Assembly: GCF_000003605.2 (NCBI RefSeq)
Contig: NW_003109081.1
Span: 349,563-413,562, forward strand
Direction: 5' to 3'
DNA from: Saccoglossus kowalevskii
Lineage: Eukaryota; Hemichordata; Enteropneusta; Harrimaniidae
DNA length: 64,000 nucleotides
Part shown: positions 49,559-61,441 of the stretch, piece after piece
Position numbering within the stretch: position 1 is the first letter of the stretch
Layout: the number at the start of each line of letters is the position of its first letter
Program-made: the position numbers and the translations under genes
The notes under the pieces: generated by a model
What the model was told of the DNA's origin: nothing
The model's input: the letters and a program-made list of their open reading frames with translations, nothing else
The model's database searches: none

Positions 49559-49745
49559 GTATGAACGTAAAATATCGCGAACTTGTAATCTCAATCTATG
49601 TGCATTTTTATAGTACTGCATGATTTTAGGCTTAATATCAATAGGCGATTGTGAGTTCTTGGGAGTATGGTATGATTGGTATGAAAGTAAAATATCGCAA
49701 ACTTGTAATCTCAACCAATGTGCATTTTCATACTACTACATGATT
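49559..49745 (+). repeat. Direct repeat of about 67 bp, 120-bp period
   Basis: 49559-49625 and 49679-49745 share the AAAATATCGC, AACTTGTAATCTCAA and TGTGCATTTT blocks with few substitutions and no indels. About 53 bp of unrelated DNA separates the copies. Confidence 0.9.
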
Positions 49746-52700
49746 ACACGCGCTCGCGACAAAGGATGGAAGGGTTACAACTGGGTGTTTGTAAGCCTGT
49801 TTGCCTCAGTAGGATATAAAGGTCTGCATGTTGTCCCCTAAAATACTTTACAAAGGCACGTACGGAGGCATAAAGACATAAATGCCATTTTGCCATTATT
49901 CATTTTGAGTGTATGAATATAAACACGCTTTCTATATTTCATGAAAAGTATGTGAGCGTTCAAGGTAACGTCGGATTTCTATTTTGGCTGACCGGAAGTA
50001 AGTCCACGTCAGTTGAACCCCCGGGCATGGTAGCTGAGCCAGCAAGAACCTTCGGGAACTTCAAACAGGTTTATTAGGGGGAGTACCTAAAGAGTCAAGT
50101 ACCAGCTCAAAATAATACATCTGAATCAGAACATTGGTGCACGCATATTGAACGTGGATAGCTGTATATTTACTGGGGAAACTCGGTCAAAAAGCAATCA
50201 GTTTCCAACCATTGCTGTAGCTTTTTTTCTACAGAATAGAGTTTAAATATTGATTCCTTTGGGAGAACACAAATATAGTTCTCCATCTGCAAACACCCAT
50301 GTGCAAATCATAACATATTTCACGTATTTAAGATACCTAAACATTTTCCAAGTTCATATAATACTCTACCTAACATAACTAAATTATTCATTAAATTTAA
50401 ACTTTCGGTTAACAGCATATCTTATAATGGGTAGTACATATATACAACATACACTGTTAAAATTAGCATATTCTCGCTCCAGGCACAATCATGCGCGCCG
50501 ATGGTTATCTCAGTATCTCAGCCTTATCTTAGCATTTCTTTATAAAATAATTGAGTAGACAGTTTTCTTCTATCGGCACAGCGTCCATTTGTTTGCTCAT
50601 ATGTCTTGTTAAGTGGGATGCAGATTATCGGATAAGAGAAAGATCAATAGAAATCCTCGGCATGATAGATAGATAGGATACATTTACAAATCTGTGATAA
50701 GTTTTAATATGGTGTGTAGCAGAGCCTCTGGTTTTAGAACAGCTTGCGCTGTATGTTTTATTAGTAATGGTGTAAACTAATGAATTATTAAAGGACGATG
50801 CGTGTATTTTTCTTGCGTTGCAGACGTCGCTATTAGACTCATATCGATACGACGTGTCACGACGATTAGGTATTTACTCTGAAATGTGTCGTTCTGATCC
50901 GATAGCTACTTATCGATGTGTTTCTTATATTGGGTCCGAGTCCCATCATAAGATTTGGGCAGAATTACAACAACAAAAACCTGAACAGTAACATGTAATA
51001 TGCGAATTTCTCTAAATCAGGTATATTTGATGAAATCCGTTGGCGTATATTCCGTATTTTAATTTCAAAAAAAAAAATAGTAACTTAGTATTATGGCGAA
51101 ATTAAAATTGTAGTATTTTTTTGAAAATTTTCCAAACCGGGTTAAATGCGATGAATCCGTATGAGTTGCGTATTCATGTTGACATATTTACTGTGTTATG
51201 TGTTTAATCAATAATGGTTATACACAATTAAGTTCATTTAAAAACAGACGTTTCGAAACACATTCCTAAACTGAAGTTACACAGTTCTGCGATGGTTTAT
51301 AGGAAAGCAGTACTTCACCCATTTTTACCCCAGTCTGCTGGCACAGTTTAAATGTCATTTTTAGATAATGTCAGGCTTAACTGTAACGATTCATTTTATA
51401 AGACAATATATAGTTTTACATATTTGTGGCATGTATGTATGTATGTCCAGCAATAGTTTGGGTAAAAATGCTGGTTTTGTATCAAAGTGACAAAACGAAT
51501 CATTTTGTGGTAATGTTTGAGCAATCTATATTGGAGATTTCCGAGAATATTATTGAATTGAACACCAGTGATATAAATTATAATATATATATTCGTTATT
51601 GTAACAAAATCATATGTATCGATTTATGTTCCAAATCATCCGCCTCACTGAAAAAAACTGTAATTTTATGTATGACGTGTTTATAGAGCATTTAGGCTAA
51701 GCTGATGGAGATAGTGTTTGATCGAAGACAGTTTGAATGACTGGATTTAAAAAATATATGTTAGCAATCATGCATTTAGGTATTCAATCTATCATGATTA
51801 TTGAAGTACAGGTGCGTCAGAAGATGCAATTCAATTGCATTTAAAAATGCGAAATTTATCACAATTTCGCTGTACCTTTAGATGATTAATTGACAACACA
51901 TTTGAGTAGTTTTAAGTAACGTAAAAATCTACTTACCAAAAATGGAGTATGTTTTCAGCGAGGGATTTTTTATTCACAAACGTGAATAAAAACAGATATG
52001 GACGACCTGTCGGAATTCTTAATTATCAATAATGAAGGTACTTGGCGCCTAGTCAGTGAATGACTGAAATGAAAAAAATTACTTCAATATGAGTGACGAG
52101 TGAGGATGATATTACCCATTCATTAAGCGTAAATATAATAACAAGCCCTGGTGGAATATGGCAATATTTATAGAGAATCTACCAATTATTGATCACGTGA
52201 CTAAAACTGCAAATATAGACACTTTTTATCAAATACTCGAATCGTATCCTCAAGCATTTACTTCCGGGTAGATTGGTTACTTTGATCAATATAATATGTC
52301 TTTCGCCGCCAAAAAATCAAGATAAAAGCATGCATTAATTTGTCAGTAGAAGGGATATCTAAGAAATTACCATGACGTGACGTCGCCGTAGGGGTATATC
52401 ATCTTGATGGTGGGATTATTACGGATATTTGAATATTTATGCGATATTTTTGCAATATTACCACCTACAATAAGGCGATCATTCAAGGAAGTTATGAAGA
52501 ATGATAGTCATGTTTTGAAATTGTTTAAACTCCAATATAATAAAGGAAAGTAATGAGTGGAAAAAACTTAAATATCTGATATGGAATTTGAAATGTATAT
52601 CAGAATATTCTCTGGAAATAAGCAAGGTTATATTTATTGTGATGACATAATGGAATAATAATTGGTAATTCAATATGACGGCGATGTTATCCGTTTTCGG

Positions 52701-53997
52701 ATATTATTTGAGTTAATGTACTGTATTCAGGTAGCAATTATACACATTACAATTGCTCATATGACGTATATTCACACTGTTCCAATTAGAAATGTTTATT
52801 TAGATGTCAAATACAATTAGTTTTGGAAAAAAATCATTTATCATATTATAAATATAATTGAACAATTAACAAGCGTGGTTTAGTGTTGTTATTTGGTATA
52901 GTGACGTCACTATGAGCGCAACAACAGGGCGTTAAAGGTAAGACACAAAAGCCCTTCTAATCGCGAAATTGAAAGGAATATTGAAAACATTATAATTAGG
53001 CGCGACATTGCGCAGGCGCAGTCGCCTTATTCATGAACATTAAAACCTTCTTTAATTCATCACTTTAACTAAATACGATTATTTTCAGTGATGTAATTAT
53101 CACCTAATGTGCTATTTGTGGGTTTCTGATGGTTGCCACATCATTGATTACGTCATTGAAGACTTCAAGCTTCGGTGTAAATGAGTTCTCTACACCAACG
53201 ACTACCTGCTCATGTGGCATTGTGTGTAACACCATTTTTTCATATCGGTACACTAATTTTTATCTGCAAGTACGTTACGCACATATTTTAGATATTCTAT
53301 AAAGTTAAAATAATGCTTTTGTCAAATGTAGACATTTTAGTCTAACATGTGTTTGGTTAGAAACTGTGCATGTGGATGATTTGGTTCAGGATAGATTTCG
53401 ATGATACAGTCCGTATAGCATCCGTTTCACAAGCGTCGTCGGATGATTGCATCGTGATGACTATATATAAAACGTGCAATCAGTTATTAGCCCGTATAAT
53501 GTGGATAAATTATGATAGTACGTAATCTGTAAACTTTGCGTTTTACATTATATTTATTTCTTTGCGGCGAACAACTAAGTAAACCTGCGCCGTGGAAAGT
53601 CACAGGTGTCATTTTTCTTTGATTGAAATCCACCTATGTTTATTTCGTTCTTCGCTATTTCTGTATCTATTTGCTGTGCACTGAACCATTTGTTAAATAT
53701 CATATTACATAAATCAACAAATATCGACTATACAATGTACATATTTCTATATTCGAATAAATGTCACTGTGTTTACTTCTATAACTTTGGTCGATGTAGA
53801 CGTCATCAATAATTAGTATTCATGCACTACAACATGTGAAATTGCATTCAAGTTACAATTATTAGGACACGTTCAATTTTATTCAATATCACTTTCTTTG
53901 TACACTATTGTAGAACAGTTTATAACAGAATCAGCGAACTTTTTTTGTGTGGAGTCGAGTCAAACCCTGGTGGCAGCCATGTTTGTTTTTATTAGAG

Positions 53998-54105
53998 GAA
54001 TTTGCATTTCCTAATATGGTAGGATGGAAATACCCCGTAAAATAAAACAAAATTACGGCACGCTGTAATATATGGCGTTACGGTGTCAGGTGTGTAATAA
54101 TATTA
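53998..54105 (-). repeat. Dispersed repeat, minus copy (partner 14658-14736)
   Basis: The reverse complement contains CACCGTAACGCCATA, TTACAGCGTGCC, then ACCATATTAGGAAATGCAAA in the same order as the copy after the receptor gene. The extra bases in the middle are an A/T-rich insertion. Confidence 0.75.
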
Positions 54106-57100
54106 TTTTGTTGAACGTGGGTGTATATATACTATATTTCAGAACTGATCGTATGATATCATCTGTAATTACTTGAAAGTGCGCAACTCAACTCAAAACA
54201 TATTCAACACATTTTAAATATTTTGTTTTCGCGTACTAGTTAGAATGTTTTATGGTATTTCGAACAATAACAATGAGAATGTAACTTATATAGTGTTAAT
54301 GCGGTAAACAATCTGACGGATTTAAACAATTTGAAAAAATCATTCAGTCCTTCAATCTTTCTTTGTTCATTCCCGTCAGTCATTCATTAATCAAGAAGAC
54401 ATTTATGTATTCCCACTAAAACATATGAATATTCACCAATGGAGAGCTTTAGAAAAATTATGTTTCTTTGCATTTTGCACGTAATGAGGCGCATATCAGC
54501 TGGTTACATCCTCCGTAGGACTCTGATATGTTAACAATGCGAAGCCGCGACTGTTCAAATATGAAAAATCAAAACGAATTTTTGGTGCTGCGAGTGTTAC
54601 ATGCATTCCCCATTTTCAAAGCATGTACTAAAATATCATTACAGAGGGAGTCATACAGAAATGCATCAATATGCACAGCGTAGTCCCGTATGCACAGACG
54701 GCAAATTTGATTAAAACAGTATAATTCTCATTAGGTACACTAGACTCATGATGTCGTTGACAATATCAATACTTTGCAGTGTACTGATGAAAGTCATTAG
54801 ATTGCTTTGCTTGTGCGCAGATCAAACAACACACGTGACTTGGGTAATCAATTTAATTGGTTATTTCTCGAAATAGTTGATTCATCGAAATAATAAATAA
54901 AATATAAATAATACGCATGCGCCACTGCACCATTTAACAATATTCACGCATTTAATTATATAACTGAACATTATATCATTTTTTTAAAGTATCTCCCCGT
55001 ACATAGTCACATATAAGTATCACAAGCAGAACGCCAAAGTGTCCTGATTGTTCATTGTTTACCTTTAAACACATATGCAAGGTATACAAACACGTGTTGG
55101 TTCATTGAATGATTGTTCTCGTAACATATACCCGATGATTTTATACCGAACGCGTTGAAGAAATCGAAAGATCGCATTCAATTAATAGAAACGATGGCTC
55201 CTTATGTCTAACTGTGAATAAAACAATATTCCTCCTCTTATGCCAACTTGCCAAGATAATATCTCTGGTGTTAGATCGTCGACGCAGTAAAACTAACGCC
55301 AATAGCAGTTTTTATTGAGTAGCCGTGTGTCCAATCTCTGACAAAGAGTCGAGAGACTATGAGACGTGGTTTCCCTAGTTGATGATAAGTGATTTTCTTG
55401 CTAGCAGATATTTACTATTATGTTATCTGTCAGACTAAATCCATCCGAATTGAATCATCTGTCTATTGAGTATAAGGGTCGAAATGAGGTTATGTTTGTG
55501 TTTCCTTGTTACATAATTACTCTAATCCGTGTATAAAAAGTATAAAATCATATCTGCATCAGTATTGTACTATTTCAGAAATAAGAATACGATTTGATTG
55601 AAAAGAATTAGTTTTGTTATTTGTGCCTTAATCATCGACTTAATATTATATATTTCAAGATACTCAATAGTCGTTGCCGTTTTTTCATTCAATATTACAC
55701 ACCACAAGAGGCATACACACGTATTTCCTGTCTACTGTCTACCGTCAATGGTAGTACAGAGGAGTAGCTGGAAGCCTCTGTGTTTCATGTTCCAGGTTGC
55801 TAGGCAACGTCTAATTTAGGCCTTGTGGTGTACGTAACAAGAATCGGATCACGTACTTGTATAAGAGTCTGACTTGTTCTTTTCGATTTTTTTGGGATTA
55901 ATAATCGCTAAACGCAAATGGCCGGTGGTACCTCGTTGCGAGAGAGCCACTGATCTAAATACCGTTGCAACATATATCAGTAGAATAGAAGACGGGAGGA
56001 TAGAGGATAATGGAATATATGAGTGGCGCTATACATCTCCTGGAAGTAATTTAATATATATTTCACTTAATTAAAGGATTTTCAGTGACATAAGAACGCA
56101 ATATATATGTATATTGTGATACACAAAAGCATAATTTTACGTGAATGTAGTGAAGTATTTAATTCTAAACGAACCATGAGTACCACAAGTCTAAAACTGT
56201 GTTAGAAACAATCTCAACATTTGACAAAATACTGTCCAACTGTCCTGTGTTTCATATTTATATACATTGATTGAGACTGACTGTGAGGTGTGAAAGTTAC
56301 AAACTATAATGGTGTATTTAATTCAATAAAACTTAAATATTGAAAAAAATGCTTCTTTAATGTGACATTGTGAACTTTAATACTTGATTTACATATTTTG
56401 GAATATTTAATTAGCTTGTTTTGTTTGACGTCCTTTCTCCTTGCATCCTTTTCGATTTCAAATTCAAGACAAATAAAGAATTACTTTTATAAAGTCTAAT
56501 TACTATTGCGGGTAATGCTCTACAGGGACATGCTCTCTTTTACATTATTTTATCGAGCATTGTGTCAATCATTGGTGAATTAGAATGTGTAGATTGACAA
56601 AGTGTTGAAAAGTAGATAATAATAGATAGTACAACTGAGTAAATATATTATCAATAAAATCCAAGTAAAGAAAAATGTTGATCATACAACCTAAGAAGAA
56701 TTGTTTATTAATTGCGATTCTGTAAGATCATAACCCCATGCTTGCCAGGACAACTCAAACTACGTTCAGTTATCATGTATTATTGTATGATGATATTGTT
56801 ATAAAAGTGTCTTCTCTCTAACTTATTACAGTAAATATGATAATATATCAAGCTTAAAACAGCAATTCCAATAATCGATTATTTTTCGAAGATGATCCGC
56901 AATAATCTAAAATTTACATATACCTTAACGTGCTGTAGTTTGTTTTAAAGGTGTAAATGTGTATACATTATGTCCCATATTGACCTTTAAAGTGTTTGTA
57001 TATAAGATGATTTTAATTAAAATTCCTTAGCACTGGGAGTAGTTCTAGCGTGTTGTTTCAGCTCTCAGATCACAGAATAGCTTTATATTGAGTGGGGAGT

Positions 57101-57999
57101 ATCATAACTCTACTGATAACTTATAGTGGTAAACCCTCTGTTCTTATTGCACGTGTGAAGCACATATGTGTTGTCAGACGCTTGACCCATAACAAGTCGG
57201 AGAAACAAGGACACATACGACCAAGAACCAGTAAACTGCCATAGATAAAGGCGAGGGCATAATAAACAGTATGTTCAATATATGTGTTCACAAATGTGTT
57301 TAAATGTAAAATCATATTTAGTTATCTCTATTGTCTGTATGACTTATCTGTATATGCAAGAAGATGGCTCGTTTACTTCCATGATGCATCATGCTGAAAT
57401 TTCTGATTTGTAATACAAACAATCTACGACGTAATTTATTGATCACCAATGATGTTAAAATGTCTGCCACTATTCATGGATTATTAAAAATTATAAATCA
57501 TACAACGTAATGCTACATTCATGTATGTTGCTAGTATTAAATTCACACCGAGTCGTGTTGATTTCCGTTCGTGTGTTCATAGCTATGTGTTGAATGTGGC
57601 ACCGTTCCGTATCATTATCAGTCATAATCAAATGCTTTCTGTTTAAAACATGGGGTTTACATCGTAAAAGTGACACCTCAGAACAAGCTCTTTATATTAG
57701 CAATCAGAAGCGTATCAATGTTAATGTTTGTCGTTCTTTGCAAAATTATTGGTTTAATAGATGGAATAAAAGAACACAATGTGTCGGTTACAAGTTTAGG
57801 AAATCAATGTCCCGTATGGCGTAGCATGGCAAATGAGTTGGGAAACGTATACCCCATAGGAAGTCAAAACCATACGATTGCATAAAACTTCTATATGTAT
57901 TTGTGTGGTATAAATCAAATGTGGATAGTATAACTGTTTCGGTAAAATTTGTAATACTTTTAATTTACCACGAGATCAATAAGAGTTGCGCTTTAAAAA

Positions 58000-58060
58000 A
58001 CAGTTGCCGACACGCCTCGTCGTGTTCGATATGGGACTTATAGTGACGTATATGCGATAC
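58000..58060 (+). repeat. Dispersed repeat, copy 3 of 3
   Basis: CGTCGTGTTCGATATGGGAC, then TTATAGTGACGTATA, is the closest match to the copy at 27490-27565. Confidence 0.65.
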
Positions 58061-61000
58061 GAATACTACCACGCTTCCTAAATGAACAGTTCAAGGAATC
58101 GTTTAGATAAAGTATATTTCACCAGCATAAACACCCGAAGCTCAAGGTAATCCTTAGTTTGTAATCCACAAATCCATAATACTAATCCACAAATATATAA
58201 TACCACACATTTATGTATCTAGACTATACTCGTACCAGGCAATCGATATTTTAATGGCAGCTACTGTGTAAATAAAAAAGAATGCATTTAAAAAGAGAAT
58301 CCGTCTTAGAAGTAACAAAAATGTTGAGAGTGAAGAAAATTTAAAACCATTAGCGACGAGATTTAGGAAAAAACGTAAGCAGAGAGTTAAATTCAACATT
58401 TGAAGAGGGTGAAAGGAAAGTCTACAAAATGAACCGATGGGGTAAGGTTGCAGGTTATGTTTTGATTAGTCAACGCATCGGGATTATCGCAATTAATTTT
58501 TCTAGCAGCCAGGATTATGTCTTCTCCGTAAAGCTTATAAAGCGGGATTAATATAATTCTTTGTTGTTGCTCAGTGAAATGAAATTTTAATTGGAAGATG
58601 TCACTTCACTTGTTTAATTATTGGGGGGGGGACTTTAATATATGCTGAAGAGAACACTGCAATCTACAGTCATGTTCTGCTGTGTCGTCAACCCTTTAAC
58701 TCAATGGTTTTACAGCAAACATTACTAAACACACTAGGATATACGGCTGATTAACATATTATCGCTAGCGCTGTGGCTGTTACATCGGTCACATGATCGG
58801 GTCGACTCTCATCCCGAATGTGCTACAGATTAAATTGGAAGGCAGACTCTACTGGCCGAGATTCATTTGCGAATTTGGATGAGCCTTGGCTGCACATACA
58901 AAACATTCAGGGGAGACAACAGTGATATTTAATATTCGGAACTTCTTTCTGGCAGAAAGGTATTTTTTAAAATGTCACTGGAGTCCATGAAAGCTCATTA
59001 GAGTATTTAATTTCAATGTATTTTTGTTATGAAAAAATTATGTTTTGACAGAAGAATAAGCTTATGCATATACAATTATGAAACACACTCCCAGAATATT
59101 AAATTCCGATGGTTTGTTTTTAGTGTATTCTATTTCAGTGTTGATTTCAGTGTTTCCGTAGCTTCTTGCACTATTTCGTAGGAAGCGTACACGAATCCTA
59201 TCGTTGATACATATTTGCATAATTAACGATGCCTTCGGTAATTACAAAGGATTTTTTTGATAAATATACATGAATTGATATAAGGACTGGTGTTGAATGA
59301 ATAAATTATCACTAAGAGTTTTGCCGACGAATGAAAATAACGAGAGTTGTTTTATTAGTATCAATAATGGAGCCATTTACTCCAATTTTGTCATTATAAC
59401 TGATTCAGTGTGTAAAGAAATAAATATTTCATCGTTCAATTCCAACAACCAGAGTCTCTTGAGACCATGTCTTCCTCTAACCCTCAATAGTATCGTTTGA
59501 GTTCCTGTTTGTTTAGGAATCAATGGGCTATCCGTGTTAGGGCGTTCCGCGGGGAGGAGCGCAAATACAGTTCCTGTAAAAACGAAGTAGGCATATCAAG
59601 AGACATTAGCCGAGGATCTTTCAAATTTTGGCCTCTTTACGCTGATGCGGGCGGCGATAGGCTGCATTAATATGAATATACAAACTACTAGATTTATCAT
59701 GCAAATAACATAAAATATGCGTTGGCATTGTGTGTGTCGTGACTTGTAAATTATCAAGGGTTTTCTCGGTTGGCTTGCATACTATTATATTTCAAGGCAC
59801 CATCTTTTTGTTTAGTTGACATGAGATTAACTGATTAAAGTAGTTGCAATGCAACTCTCAATGCCAATGTTTCGATAATTAGCACTAATTGGAAACATTT
59901 TCTTTGACGGGTGGGTGTCGATAAGATATAAAAATTACATATATTAATAACGAAGATACGATGTGCCAGTGTTTACTTTGTACGGCGCTACGTCTACTAT
60001 GAGGAGTGTGTTATTGTAATTGCAACTAAGTTTAAGGTAAGGTTAAATGAGTGTGATTGTATTTATGGACTTAGTGTTTCATTCTTACAGACAATTGTAT
60101 TGATAATACGCACTCTTTCTAAACTGTGTAAAGTTTCCAGTGCCCAATTTAAATAATAATAATATGAGCTAGATTGTGGTGTATTGCAATTTGATTTATT
60201 ACAATTTTCAAGCAACGTTTTTTTCACATACGCATTACGCAAAATCACAAATGGAAATGATCTTTACGAAGTACCGTGGCTGTCGATCAGTGTAACAAAT
60301 CGGCGTGGTTGTTCAGAAAACGCAAAGTAGCCTTTTTTTAGTTCTTCGATCAGACACGCGAATAAAAATATATCTCTGAATTCGTGAGAAGTTTCTGCAC
60401 GTAGGAACAGGTCGGAAAAATCATCATATAGATATGTTACTATGTAGAATTATGATATGACGTAGTTAGCGATGATTACAACTTAGATTTGTCGCACGTG
60501 GTGAAACATCATCTGTCAACCGCTTAATCCGGGTGGGTGTGTTCTGATGGTGTCATGTCAACCACATATTCGATCAAAGACACATCGTGATTGAGGAATC
60601 TGTAATGCGAATTCACTGGCATAGGACATAGGACAATCTTTGTCTTGCCTACAGGTGTGACATCGGAAAGTCTCTGGGGCTACGTGTTCTCATTAATACC
60701 GAAGCGTCAACCTTTTCATACTGTAGGCTGGGTTAAAACGGACAGGGATTGCAAGCGTCGACACTTACACTTGCAAGATACCGAGACAATGCGATTGTTG
60801 GATTGTACTGCTGAGTAAATCACACAACCTGAAATCCAGTTGCACAAGAGCTGCGATAGAGAGGGAGTGGCAGGAAAAAACGCATCCGGCTTGCACCCCA
60901 GTCGTAAGACTATTAGTCAAACAAGGTAAAGTCACATAGCAATTACTACTGTCGTGTTTCCTTTTCTTATGTTGCATACTATCGATGACCGCGATAATGT

Positions 61001-61397
61001 GTTATTATCTTGATCCGTTGGCTCTGTTTTATAGATTTATCTGCTTTAGCGATCGTGTTGGCGTTGGATGTGAGATTTTCTTTCATTCCTATGTCGAGTT
61101 ACCAATTATGGCAAGCCTTATAGAAGGAGGCTTATCTATCTTACTTTACAGATATCTTATCTTAAAATTAAAGCATTCGTCCAACAGATATACAACATCC
61201 AGTCACGCTGTTTTCTTTTAACCTACTCAGGAATTCAATAGCTAATATGTGAAATATAAATGTATACCCTCTTTATCTATTATATTTTACATTAATTTTC
61301 TTAACTTTGCACAATGTTTCATGCTAACATTGCCATACAAGGTGGTTAAAACAGCTCAAGCACAAAGATAAAAAATATCGTCGCCCGTCCATTAGAT

Positions 61398-61441
61398 AAT
61401 GACTGAATGACTGAATGAATAAATGACTGAATGAATAAATG
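61398..61441. repeat. AATGACTG/AATGAATA tetranucleotide-based microsatellite
   Basis: Alternating AATG, ACTG and AATA units in a 4-base register over about 44 bp. Short slippage repeat. Confidence 0.9.

Noticed and set aside
55874-56074. Frame with a charged KRKWPVVPRCERAT stretch
   Set aside because: It looks less like noise than most frames, but it lacks an ATG at its 5' end, splice sites and any domain.
60765-60977. Minus-strand frame in a GC-richer patch, followed by a GTAAGT-like donor
   Set aside because: Considered as an exon, but no good acceptor or partner exon was found and the protein has no recognisable motif.
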